Assembly: GCA_964389755.1 (NCBI GenBank)
Contig: CAYMEW010000052.1
Span: 1 to 17,643 of the forward strand
DNA: 17,643 nt
Direction: 5' to 3'
Origin: JBBSUQ01 sp964389755
Lineage (GTDB): Bacteria > Bacteroidota > Bacteroidia > Flavobacteriales_D > Crocinitomicaceae
Shown: piece by piece, positions 1-6,912 of the stretch
Numbering within the stretch: position 1 is the first letter of the stretch
Layout: every line of letters begins with the position of its first letter
Notes under the pieces: model-generated
Seen by the model: the letters and a program-made list of their open reading frames with translations, nothing else
Told to the model about the DNA's origin: nothing
Database searches by the model: none
Translations under genes and position numbers: made by a program

Positions 1-55
1 TAATTTAATCCTTTTTCCAAAGAAGAAACTTTGACACAGTTTATTGAACAATCTC

Positions 56-85
56 TTTCTTTTTTTTGCCCCGGAAAAAAAGAAA
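56..85. repeat. Inverted repeat, 11-bp stem of T/C and A/G tracts
   Basis: TTTC plus seven T (56-66) pairs perfectly with seven A plus GAAA (75-85) around the loop TGCCCCGG. A related run, CCCGG followed by AAAGAAAG, occurs near 244-257. It could be a weak bidirectional terminator for a gene left of the window, but it may be a chance effect of homopurine/homopyrimidine tracts. Confidence 0.4.
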
Positions 86-159
86 AATGCAAACACATTA
101 TTTCAGCAAGAACCTTCTTTCGAAGTCCTTATGATTTAACTACAATCCCTCCCTCTGTA

Positions 160-178
160 TCTCCCTCGGAGAGGGAGA
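160..178. repeat. Short GC-rich palindrome
   Basis: CTCCCTC (161-167) and GAGGGAG (171-177) pair around a GGA loop, with one further T-A pair outside. It stands out from the AT-rich surroundings and resembles small dispersed palindromes, but no second copy is visible in this window. Confidence 0.4.
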
Positions 179-317
179 GCAGCCTCTCCACTTACTTCAT
201 AATCACATCAGCCATACACCCACTATAACCTTCAACAATAATTCCCGGAAAGAAAGAAAAAGCTAACAGCTTAAAACAGCTAAGTTATAAATCAATATAC
301 CCTGTAAACGTCACTTA

Positions 318-372
318 AATACCGCATACACGTCGCATACATGTCGCATAAATACCGCATAAATACCGCATT
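318..372. repeat. Five-copy 11-bp tandem repeat (CGCAT core)
   Basis: Five consecutive units of exactly 11 bases run from 318: AATACCGCATA, CACGTCGCATA, CATGTCGCATA, AATACCGCATA and AATACCGCATT. The CGCAT core is invariant and variation lies in the first five bases. A lone ACCGCAT recurs at 422-428. An 11-bp period places the core on the same helical face each time, as in iterons or repeated protein-binding sites. Function is not known, and slippage-generated noncoding repeat is the plain alternative. Confidence 0.8.
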
Positions 373-565
373 AAATGTACGTATATTGAACAGCATGTTA
401 AAATACAAACTTCTTCAAAACACCGCATCAAGCCCGGTGTACAAAACCTTGAAAATAAAATACTTCGAAATAGTTAGGAACTAGTTTCGGGAAACCGGTA
501 AAACCTCAGTGCTAACGCCCGCGCGGTAAGAGCCCGTTAATAGCTTGGTCCGGAACCTTTAATCC

Positions 566-1273
566 TTATTGCCGAACCAGTTTTACAAGCGTGTCCGGGA
601 GGTACTTTTGCGAGTAAAAATCATAATATTTTCGATGCAAACGCAGTGTTTCCTCATCTTCAAAACGGATCGAGTCCGGGATCCATTTGACCTGCTTGGG
701 ATCAGGTAATTGCAGGACGTAGCGCTCGCGCGGATCTTCCGGGTTAAAGATCGTGACTTCCCATTTATAAGTGCGCAAACTCGAATGATCGAAAAAAGTA
801 AGTACTTTGCCACCGCCTGGCGAGAACAAAAGGTCGTGGCTGCTCACTTCAATCCGTTTCCCGTTCGAATCACGGATCAGGTAAAACGTATAATCGAGCC
901 CTTCAAAATAACGGACCATGTGAAAACCGTGTTCAGGAAGGTAACCGGCATAAAAATATCCCTGCTCCTCGTAACGCTGATCTACCGATCCTTCCTGGTA
1001 GCGTAGTGAAACTTCCCGTCCGTTTTGCGTTTGGATCAGTAATGTCCCGCAATTCCGCCTGGCCTTTCCGCGGCTTTCAGCAAGGGCTGCCGCTTCTCCG
1101 TAATAATGATACGATTCCGCTTCGGTGATCTGTTCTCCCTTGGCGGTAAGGATTTGCTCGCTGCAGTTCGTTTCCGTTTTGTCGGAAGAAAAATAGTTGC
1201 AGGCGCCCATGAGCGGAAGTATGAAGAGAAAAACACTTCGCGCAGCAGATTTGGTTAAACGTGGAAAAAACAC
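566..1273 (-). CDS. Putative lipoprotein of unknown function
   Basis: I do not recognise the family. From a GTG start at 1271-1273 the product is about 235 residues. It begins with basic residues (R5, K8, R12), a hydrophobic stretch and a lipobox-like L-M-G-A-C with Cys25, predicting a signal peptidase II lipoprotein tethered to a membrane. The rest is a soluble, charged and aromatic-rich domain containing YYDFYSQKYLP near the C-terminus, without obvious repeats or catalytic motifs. An in-frame ATG at 1363 would give 265 residues, but it places about 30 odd residues before the signal sequence and overlaps the start of the divergent SRPBCC gene by 37 bases, so the GTG is preferred. No Shine-Dalgarno sequence is visible at either start. 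Confidence 0.65.
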   Translation of the reverse strand: MFFPRLTKSAARSVFLFILPLMGACNYFSSDKTETNCSEQILTAKGEQITEAESYHYYGEAAALAESRGKARRNCGTLLIQTQNGREVSLRYQEGSVDQRYEEQGYFYAGYLPEHGFHMVRYFEGLDYTFYLIRDSNGKRIEVSSHDLLFSPGGGKVLTFFDHSSLRTYKWEVTIFNPEDPRERYVLQLPDPKQVKWIPDSIRFEDEETLRLHRKYYDFYSQKYLPDTLVKLVRQ

Positions 1274-1326
1274 GGCTTTTGAGAGCGAATTTATAAAAAA
1301 ATGTAACTTGAGCCTTAAAAAGTACC

Positions 1327-1767
1327 ATGCGATATACCAGTGAGATCCAGATAAGCCGACCACGGGAAAAAGTGGTTGAATTGTTTACAGACCCGGCGAA
1401 CATCGAAAAATGGCAGCCCGGTTTTATAAGTATGGAAATGATCGAAGGTGAACCCGGAAAGGAAGGTTCCAAATGTCGCATGAAATACCGTATGGGAAAG
1501 CGGGAGGTGGAAATGATCGAAACAATTACCAAAAGTAATCTTCCCGATGAGTTTTCCGGAACATACGAGGCAAAAGGCGTATGGAACGAGGTGCAAAACT
1601 ACTTCAGTATCGTGGATGAACATACCACGCTGTACCGGTCCGTAAATACCTTCCGGTTCAAAGGAATCATGAAACTGGTCGCTTTACTCATGCCGCGCGC
1701 ATTCCGGAATCAGTCTCAGAAATACCTCGAACTCTTTAAAAACTTCGCAGAATCACAAACCGACTGA
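1327..1767 (+). CDS. SRPBCC (START-like/polyketide cyclase) family protein
   Basis: This 146-residue soluble protein fits the SRPBCC fold, a helix-grip fold with a deep hydrophobic ligand pocket. Its N-terminus MRYTSEIQISRPREKVVELF is the classical first strand plus helix of the family, followed by DPANIEKWQPG (residues 22-32), a conserved position in these proteins. Alternating strands follow, and a long C-terminal helix contains MPRAFRNQSQKYLELFKNF. The length matches single-domain members. The substrate is unknown; members bind lipids, polyketides or other hydrophobic molecules, and many are uncharacterised. It stands alone on the plus strand, divergent from the lipoprotein gene, with no signal peptide, so it is likely cytoplasmic. 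Confidence 0.8.
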   Translation: MRYTSEIQISRPREKVVELFTDPANIEKWQPGFISMEMIEGEPGKEGSKCRMKYRMGKREVEMIETITKSNLPDEFSGTYEAKGVWNEVQNYFSIVDEHTTLYRSVNTFRFKGIMKLVALLMPRAFRNQSQKYLELFKNFAESQTD

Positions 1768-1794
1768 TCGACTCCCACTCGTTTGCGACGTGTA

Positions 1795-1827
1795 GAAATA
1801 AAAAACCCGCACTCCTAAGAATGCGGG
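1795..1827 (-). terminator. Rho-independent terminator of the secreted-protein operon
   Basis: On the minus strand CCCGCA pairs with TGCGGG (1806-1827), extended inward by two more pairs after one mismatch, and is followed by GGTTTTTTATTT. The T-tract lies only on the minus-strand side, so it ends transcripts from the 873-residue gene that stops at 1853. It also faces the plus-strand SRPBCC gene, for which it would be a poorer terminator. Confidence 0.85.
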
Positions 1828-1852
1828 CTTCGCTGTTGGTGTGCGATTGCTG

Positions 1853-4474
1853 CTATTTAAGCACCGTTATAAATCCTTCTTTGTCGATGTCGTCCCCGTT
1901 CTTACAGGTTCCGCTCATCTTGTAAAAATAAGTTCCGGCATCCAGATCTTTTGCGTCCCAGCTTTGGGTCAGGCCGTCAAAAGATCCCATGAAGTTACCC
2001 CAGCGGTTAAAAACGTCCACCTTTAATTCCGAAACTCCTTCGGAAGTGATGAAAAACAGATCGTTGACCCCGTCGTTGTTCACTGTTACCACATTCGGAA
2101 CGGCCAGGTTGCAAACGTCCAGTACGATCAGTTCCAGCGAATAACTGTCACTGCAGCCCTGTTCCTCGACGGTCAGTTCAATGATATAACTTCCCGGGTC
2201 GGTGTACGTGTGGGTAAATGCAGTAGAGCTGGTCGATCCCGTTCCGTCTCCAAGGTCCCAGCTATAGGCAGAACCGTTGGAAACCGGTGTCAGCATGACC
2301 GGCAATGGCGTAATTCCGGTATTCGGATTGATTGTAAAGTAAGCATTCACCGGAATGGCATCAATGGTTACCGTGGCTGTATCCGTACAACCGGACGTAC
2401 TCGTTCCGATCACGGTATAGGTATGATCCGTCGAAACAACAGTCCACACGGATGCCTGGTTGGTAACGTTTAAGCCCGTGGCCGGCGACCAGTTGTATGT
2501 ATCGGCCCCGAAAGCACTCAATTGCACAGTATCTCCCACACAATAGGAGCCGCTGCCGTTTACCGTTAGGTTTGGCGTGGGAGCCACCGTTACGGTCACA
2601 GTCGCACTTTGCGTACATCCGCCTGTATTGGTACCGGTAACGGTATACGTGGTCGTAACGAGCGGACTGGCAGTCGGATTAGCACTACCCGTATTATTCA
2701 GCCCGGTGGCCGGTGTCCAGTTATACGAATCGGCGCCGCTTGCCTGTAGGGCAGCACTTTCCCCGACGCAGATCGTAACGTCCGGCGATACATTCAATTG
2801 CACCGCCTGGTTAACTGTGATTGAAATACTTTGCGCCTGCGAACAGGAGTTACCCGGCGTGTAAGTGATCGTATGAACACCAACCCCTGCCAGCGCCGGG
2901 TTAAATGTCCCTGCAACAGGATCGGTTATGCCCGGTCCGCTCCATGTTCCGCCGCTGTAATTGGCCTGTAAATTTACGTCACCGGCATCGGAACAGAAGG
3001 TACCCGGATCCGTAATTACGATTGTTTGCTGGTCGGTTACCGTAATGTCAATGGTAGAAGTCGCCGGACAGGGAGAAGTAATTGTGTAACTGATCGTATG
3101 CGTTCCCATGCCGGCCAGGGATGGATCAAACGTTCCGTTAACCGGATCCGTAATTCCCGGCCCGCTCCAAGTTCCGCCCGGAACATCACTGTTGAGGTTA
3201 TACGGTGCATCGGAACTGCACGGATTCTGGTTCCCGGAAAGCACCGGGGTTACCGGTACAAGCGGGTTGAAAAGTTCGGAATCCTGCGTATTGCCGCCGC
3301 ATCCTGCCCCATTTACCGGACCATTTCCTGTCAGTTGCAGAGTAAAGACGGTGGGAACACCAGGAGAAGGAAGTGTGAAGTCCAGCGAAGTCGTCGAATC
3401 GGGGATTACCATGTACGGGTTAGCCGTCCAGAGGTAACCGTTGCTGTCCGGCATGGCCGTGGTCGGAGTAGGTGGCACCGTGTAGATTGACGCCGTGGCG
3501 GCCGAACAGGAATTATCATTAATCGCGGAATTAATGTTCGAAGCAGTGTAGGTAACCGTTGTGGGCGTACCGCAGGTAGAGGTGCCGGTAAACGTAATAC
3601 TTGTCGCCTGAAGCGATCCCACGTCCAGGCTGATACAATCGTAGATCTGTACACGCCAGCCCGGTTGCGTGGCGTCGCAGCCATATAATGGAGACCAGTT
3701 GATGGGTGTGGCACCGGCTCCGTAACTTCCGTAAGTTCCGGTGAGTGGCGTGGATGCCGTACATACGTTCAGATTCGTGGAAGATGCAGTCGAAAAGCAC
3801 AGGTTACTAACATTGTTCCCGCTATTGCATACGTTGTTGGACGAGTTAAGGCTTCCGGGATTCGGGGAAAGCGGAATCACAGGACTTCCGCAGGCCGGAG
3901 GACCGATAAGGTAAAACCCAAGATCGGATACGAATGTGTGATTGGCCGTAAAACAGACAGTGATCTCGGTACTGGCATCGATAATCAGCGGATCGGGCGG
4001 AGGATTGTAAATCGGCGTCCGCGTACCGTAGTCGATCGTTCCGTGAAGTGCGACCGAAGAACAACTGGGCGGAATGGGAGCAACGTCCACGGAGGGAGGA
4101 CTGAGCACCTGTACGATCCACGCCCGGTAGCACCCGACCAGGGCACCCACACCGTCGACGATCGTTACGCGGTACCCGTTCGGGTTAAGACCGGTAATAG
4201 TTGAACTCGGAACATTACTTTCGCTCGAGTAATTGATCCAGCTGTTCGTACCGGCATCGAATTGCTGCCAGTTGAAGGTCCAGCCCGGTGTCCCGGTTTC
4301 CGGGGTTACGGTTAGTGTGCCGAGTCCGCCGCTGCAATAGTAAAAAATGGAGTCGTTGCTTGCCCCGTTCGAGTAACTTGTCAGCGATGATCCCGCTGCG
4401 TCGGGGCAGGTGAGTTGAGCCTGCGCAAAAGCGCACAGCAAAAGTGCAGGCAATAATAATAGTACCTTCTTCAT
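1853..4474 (-). CDS. Secreted multidomain protein with T9SS type B sorting (gliding motility-associated C-terminal) domain
   Basis: This 873-residue exported protein starts with a clear signal peptide (MKKVLLLLPALLLCAFAQA, cleaved about 19/20). Residues ~145-298 resemble a proprotein-convertase P/Homo B module (ITVCFTANHTFVSDLGFYLI, then GWRVQIYDC and VGSLQATSITFTG). Two ~75-residue modules share GTWSGPGITDP (434-444 and 509-519). Two further Ig-like modules share GAD-YNW-PATGLN (580-593 and 656-669). A PKD domain follows at ~710-785 (SWDLGDGTGS, FTHTYTDPGSY). The end (~790-873, with NDGVNDLFFI, VFNRWGN and AGTYFYKM) is the gliding motility-associated C-terminal domain used for type IX secretion to the cell surface. 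No enzyme domain is seen, so an adhesin or matrix role is inferred. It lies 21 bases downstream of a small exported protein and ends at a terminator. Confidence 0.9.
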   Translation of the reverse strand: MKKVLLLLPALLLCAFAQAQLTCPDAAGSSLTSYSNGASNDSIFYYCSGGLGTLTVTPETGTPGWTFNWQQFDAGTNSWINYSSESNVPSSTITGLNPNGYRVTIVDGVGALVGCYRAWIVQVLSPPSVDVAPIPPSCSSVALHGTIDYGTRTPIYNPPPDPLIIDASTEITVCFTANHTFVSDLGFYLIGPPACGSPVIPLSPNPGSLNSSNNVCNSGNNVSNLCFSTASSTNLNVCTASTPLTGTYGSYGAGATPINWSPLYGCDATQPGWRVQIYDCISLDVGSLQATSITFTGTSTCGTPTTVTYTASNINSAINDNSCSAATASIYTVPPTPTTAMPDSNGYLWTANPYMVIPDSTTSLDFTLPSPGVPTVFTLQLTGNGPVNGAGCGGNTQDSELFNPLVPVTPVLSGNQNPCSSDAPYNLNSDVPGGTWSGPGITDPVNGTFDPSLAGMGTHTISYTITSPCPATSTIDITVTDQQTIVITDPGTFCSDAGDVNLQANYSGGTWSGPGITDPVAGTFNPALAGVGVHTITYTPGNSCSQAQSISITVNQAVQLNVSPDVTICVGESAALQASGADSYNWTPATGLNNTGSANPTASPLVTTTYTVTGTNTGGCTQSATVTVTVAPTPNLTVNGSGSYCVGDTVQLSAFGADTYNWSPATGLNVTNQASVWTVVSTDHTYTVIGTSTSGCTDTATVTIDAIPVNAYFTINPNTGITPLPVMLTPVSNGSAYSWDLGDGTGSTSSTAFTHTYTDPGSYIIELTVEEQGCSDSYSLELIVLDVCNLAVPNVVTVNNDGVNDLFFITSEGVSELKVDVFNRWGNFMGSFDGLTQSWDAKDLDAGTYFYKMSGTCKNGDDIDKEGFITVLK

Positions 4475-4495
4475 GGTTTGGAATTGGGAGGTTTA

Positions 4496-4858
4496 CTAAA
4501 TGGAATAATGGGCGGCGAACTGGTCGAAATTCATCACTTCGATTCCTTGTTCAGTGCTTACTTCAATGGTTTCGATCCGCAGCACGCGAAATGCTTTGGC
4601 AAGGGCAACAGACTTCTCACGGCTGATTTGGATCCGCAAAAGGCCTTCCGAAGTATCCAGGGTAAAAACTCCCGGGTTATCGTCTGAAAATGTACGAAAA
4701 GCTGCAATCCGGTCGGCTTCGTCTTCGCCGAGCAAGCTCAGTTCAACGGATAGCGCATTTTCGGTGGATGCGTCCAGGCGAACAAGCCGAGCTTCCTGTG
4801 ATAAAGATTTGAAAGCCAACAAGAAAGTGCATCCGGTTATTAAGAGATATTTTTTCAT
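4496..4858 (-). CDS. Small exported protein of unknown function
   Basis: The 120-residue product begins with a signal peptide (MKKYLLITGCTFLLAFKSLS, likely cut before Q21). The mature part of about 100 residues is acidic and leucine-rich (for example LSVELSLLGEDEADRIAAF). I recognise no family and see no metal-binding or catalytic motif. It is the first gene of a two-gene unit with the large T9SS client 21 bases downstream. A promoter-like box lies about 46 bases upstream of the ATG. Co-transcription suggests, without proving, that it works with the large surface protein. Its cysteine lies within the hydrophobic signal core and lacks a proper lipobox, so I do not call it a lipoprotein. Confidence 0.75.
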   Translation of the reverse strand: MKKYLLITGCTFLLAFKSLSQEARLVRLDASTENALSVELSLLGEDEADRIAAFRTFSDDNPGVFTLDTSEGLLRIQISREKSVALAKAFRVLRIETIEVSTEQGIEVMNFDQFAAHYSI

Positions 4859-4903
4859 AGTAGCGAGTTTTTTAAGTTATTGCTAAGATGAAAAAGGACT
4901 TTA

Positions 4904-4911
4904 CAAAGTTG
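4904..4911 (-). promoter_or_regulatory. Candidate -7 box for the small exported protein operon
   Basis: On the minus strand this reads CAACTTTG, seven of eight matches to the Bacteroidota -7 consensus TAnnTTTG. It lies about 46 bases before the ATG at 4858. A proper TTG at the -33 distance is not present; the nearest is TTC in an A/T-rich stretch. Confidence 0.4.
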
Positions 4912-4996
4912 CACGGGAACAAAAATATTTTTTGAAGCATTTTCATGTCCGAGAACATCTACCGGTGCACCTGCTTACTTTTCAATATAGAATTCG

Positions 4997-5439
4997 CTGC
5001 TACCCGATGTGCAGTGGATGAAAAGCATTTACTCACTGGCGTTCGTTGGGACGCTTTTTTCGTTTGCTTCTCCCGGAATGATCGTTTACTTTCTGTTCGG
5101 GATTGGAGTTCCCTGCTACCCGACGTGCAGTGGATGAAAAGCATTCACTCACTGGCGTTCGTTCGGACGCTTTTTTCGCTTGCTTCTACCGGAATGATCG
5201 TTTACTTCTGTTCGGGATTGGAGTTCCCTGCTACCCGACGTGCAGTGGATGAAAAGCATTNNNNNNNNNNNNNNNNNNNNNNNNNNNNNNNNNNNNNNNN
5301 NNNNNNNNNNNNNNNNNNNNNNNNNNNNNNNNNNNNNNNNNNNNNNNNNNNNNNNNNNNNTTCCCTGCTACCCGACGTGCAGTGGATGAAAAGCATTCAC
5401 TCACTGGCGTTCGTTAGGACGCTTTTTTCGTTTGCTTCT
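4997..5439. repeat. ~115-bp tandem repeat array with terminator-like hairpins, interrupted by an assembly gap
   Basis: Copies begin CTGCTACCCGA at 4997, 5113, 5228 and 5365, giving periods of 116 and 115 bases; the third is cut by the gap and the fourth loses similarity after GTTTGCTTCT near 5439. Each complete unit carries GATGAAAAGCATT, then a plus-strand hairpin GCGTTC-loop-GGACGC followed by six T, like a rho-independent terminator. The loop differs in its last base in each complete unit (GTTG, GTTC, GTTA) while the stem is unchanged. Open frames cross the array on both strands, but they differ in reading frame between units (a one-base length change) and continue into the tRNA, so I treat it as noncoding. 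Function unknown. Confidence 0.9.
5261..5360. other. Assembly gap (100 N)
   Basis: Exactly 100 N, the conventional filler for a gap of unknown size, sit inside the tandem repeat. The third unit stops after GAAAAGCATT and the sequence resumes at TTCC, the last four bases of a unit. The true number of repeat units is therefore unknown and could be larger than shown. Confidence 0.98.
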
Positions 5440-5463
5440 CATGCGAACGAGTTCGATTCGTAT

Positions 5464-5500
5464 CAAACAAAAAAAGCATCCCGCTACGCGGAATGCTTTT
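5464..5500 (-). terminator. Terminator of tRNA-Val
   Basis: On the minus strand AAAAGCAT pairs with ATGCTTTT, with an inner CGC-loop-GCG extension (5472-5500), followed by seven T and GTTTG. It starts about nine bases after the tRNA 3' end, so it fits a single-tRNA transcription unit. Confidence 0.85.
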
Positions 5501-5508
5501 CATCAGAG

Positions 5509-5583
5509 TGGGAGATGAGGGATTCGAACCCCCGACCCTCTGCTTGTAAGGCAGATGCTCTAAACCAGCTGAGCTAATCTCCC
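5509..5583 (-). tRNA. tRNA-Val (anticodon TAC)
   Basis: On the minus strand a full cloverleaf is visible. The acceptor GGGAGAT pairs with ATCTCCC, and the D arm is GCTC/GAGC. The anticodon stem TCTGC/GCAGA has loop CTTACAA with anticodon TAC at 5546-5548. The variable loop has five bases and the T arm carries TTCGAAT. The discriminator is A at 5509, and the 3' CCA is not encoded (the next bases are CTC). UAC reads GUA and related valine codons. A consensus promoter lies upstream and a terminator just downstream. Confidence 0.97.
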
Positions 5584-5630
5584 GTTTTTTATCAGTTTTG
5601 AAACCTCGTTTGATTTCCTGATTGCGAGTG

Positions 5631-5660
5631 CAAATATAGGGGCTTTTTTCGTTCCGGCAA
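5631..5660 (-). promoter_or_regulatory. Consensus Bacteroidota promoter of tRNA-Val
   Basis: On the minus strand TATATTTG (5631-5638) matches the -7 consensus TAnnTTTG perfectly, with TTG (5658-5660) upstream at a 19-base spacing, inside the usual 17-23 range. It lies 47 bases before the mature tRNA 5' end, leaving about 40 bases of leader to be removed by RNase P. It begins 20 bases after the folC stop. Confidence 0.85.
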
Positions 5661-5679
5661 GCACTTTTTAGAAAAAAAA

Positions 5680-6912
5680 TTAAAAATAACAGGACACCAG
5701 GAAAAAGCTTCCGAAAATTAAAATAGTATCTTCTTTATTCACAGTTTCTTTCGCTTCGAGTAACGCTTTTTGAGGATCGGTAAAATAATTTGCATTTAAG
5801 TCATATTTACTACCGAGACGCTCCAGATCCTCCAGTCCGGCTGATCTGCCTCCCGGAAAAGTCGTGAAAAAATACCGGAAGGTTTTCGGAAAAAGCCCGA
5901 AGATCGCGTCGAGGTCTTTGTCCGAACTTCCACCATAAACTACTGTGAGGCGTTCATCCCGGGTAAAATGTCCTAAAGTCTCGCGAATTCCGGCTTCGTT
6001 GTGAGATACGTCCAGAAAGATCCGGGGGGTTGTGGACACCACCTGGAAACGTCCTGCGAAACCGGTATTCCTGCGAATATTCGTCACTCCATTCAAAAGA
6101 TCCTCTTCACTCAGGTCAAATCCCTGTTGGCGGAGTATCTGGGATGCTGCAAATACTGTCTGGAAATTGCGACGCTGGTAAGGTAACTCAAAATAGCCTT
6201 GGAATAAGTCCGGAAAAGCTTCGCAACGATCGGCAAAAGAAAGCACGGCACTGCGCTCTTCGGCGGTTCTTTCAAAGACTGGGACGGTTTTCGGATCGCG
6301 TTCTCCGATGAGAACCGGAATTCCTTTTTTTATGATACCAGCCTTTTCAACGGCAATTTGTTCGACCGTATTTCCGAGTATCTGTGTATGTTCAAGGCTG
6401 ATATTCGTAATTATGCTCAGCATCGGGGTGATCACATTGGTGGCGTCAAGTCGGCCCCCAAGTCCCGTCTCGATGACACAGACTGTACACTTTTGACGAA
6501 TGAAATGATCCAGCGCCATCACCCAGCTGATCTCGAAAAACGAAGGCTGAAAATCGAGGGCGTTTGGCTTTTGAAGGGGCTCGCAAAAGGCGATAACTTC
6601 TGCTTCGCTGATCATGGTTCCATTAACGCGAATGCGCTCCCGGTAATCTTTGAGATGCGGAGAGGTAAAGAGTCCGGTACGTTCGCCGCTTTCTGCCAGA
6701 ATGGAAGCCAGGTAGTTGCACACGGATCCTTTTCCGTTGGTACCTGCCACATGAATAAATCGCAGTTGCGAGAGGTCGACCCGGTAAAAGTCGATCAGTT
6801 TTCGCGTATTGTCAAGTGTGGGTTTGAAAGCCTTTTCACCGATTTTGAAATAAGCCGGGAACTGCTGAAACAGCCATGCTGTAACGGCTTCGTAGGAAGA
6901 CTCAGTTTGCAT
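5680..6912 (-). CDS. folC: Bifunctional folylpolyglutamate synthase / dihydrofolate synthase
   Basis: The enzyme ligates L-glutamate to dihydropteroate and extends polyglutamate tails on folates using ATP, in the cytoplasm. The 410 residues match the family length. The Mur-ligase-type P-loop AGTNGKGS lies at 56-63, followed by LFTSPHL (81-87) and RERIRVNG. ETGLGGRLDATN (148-159) and ITNISLEHTQILG (168-180) with VEKAGIIK form the central ATPase core, and DVSHNEAG (301-308) is the ligand-binding loop of the C-terminal domain. The start overlaps the TonB-like gene's stop by 11 bases, suggesting translational coupling, and folC is the last gene of the row. Whether it has both activities or only one cannot be told from sequence. 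Confidence 0.95.
   Translation of the reverse strand: MQTESSYEAVTAWLFQQFPAYFKIGEKAFKPTLDNTRKLIDFYRVDLSQLRFIHVAGTNGKGSVCNYLASILAESGERTGLFTSPHLKDYRERIRVNGTMISEAEVIAFCEPLQKPNALDFQPSFFEISWVMALDHFIRQKCTVCVIETGLGGRLDATNVITPMLSIITNISLEHTQILGNTVEQIAVEKAGIIKKGIPVLIGERDPKTVPVFERTAEERSAVLSFADRCEAFPDLFQGYFELPYQRRNFQTVFAASQILRQQGFDLSEEDLLNGVTNIRRNTGFAGRFQVVSTTPRIFLDVSHNEAGIRETLGHFTRDERLTVVYGGSSDKDLDAIFGLFPKTFRYFFTTFPGGRSAGLEDLERLGSKYDLNANYFTDPQKALLEAKETVNKEDTILIFGSFFLVSCYF

Larger units (their letters stand above)
1..565. other. AT-rich stretch without a convincing gene
   Basis: I see no supportable gene here. The only open frame of note (31-228, plus, 65 codons) has low-complexity composition, no recognisable motif, and runs through a poly-T/poly-A hairpin and a GC-rich palindrome. 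The stretch contains an A/T-rich hairpin (56-85), a short GC-rich palindrome (160-178) and a five-copy 11-bp tandem repeat (318-372), each listed separately. It borders the 3' end of a minus-strand lipoprotein gene, for which I found no good terminator here. Confidence 0.6.

Noticed and set aside
31..228. 65-codon plus-strand frame at the left edge
   Set aside because: Low-complexity composition, crosses two hairpins, no recognisable motif and no promoter or homologous pattern.
4997..5439. Insertion sequence or transposon end
   Set aside because: No transposase frame, no terminal inverted repeats and no target-site duplication seen around the array.
5361..5440. CRISPR-like interpretation of the repeats near 5.0-5.4 kb
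   Set aside because: Whole ~115-bp units are nearly identical with no short repeat alternating with unique spacers, and no cas gene is present.
4945..5577. Plus-strand open frame of 210 codons across the tandem repeats
   Set aside because: It runs through the N gap and antisense through the tRNA-Val (ending in the typical tRNA-antisense peptide DSNPRPSACKADALNQL). The units are 116 and 115 bases long, so the frame shifts from unit to unit.
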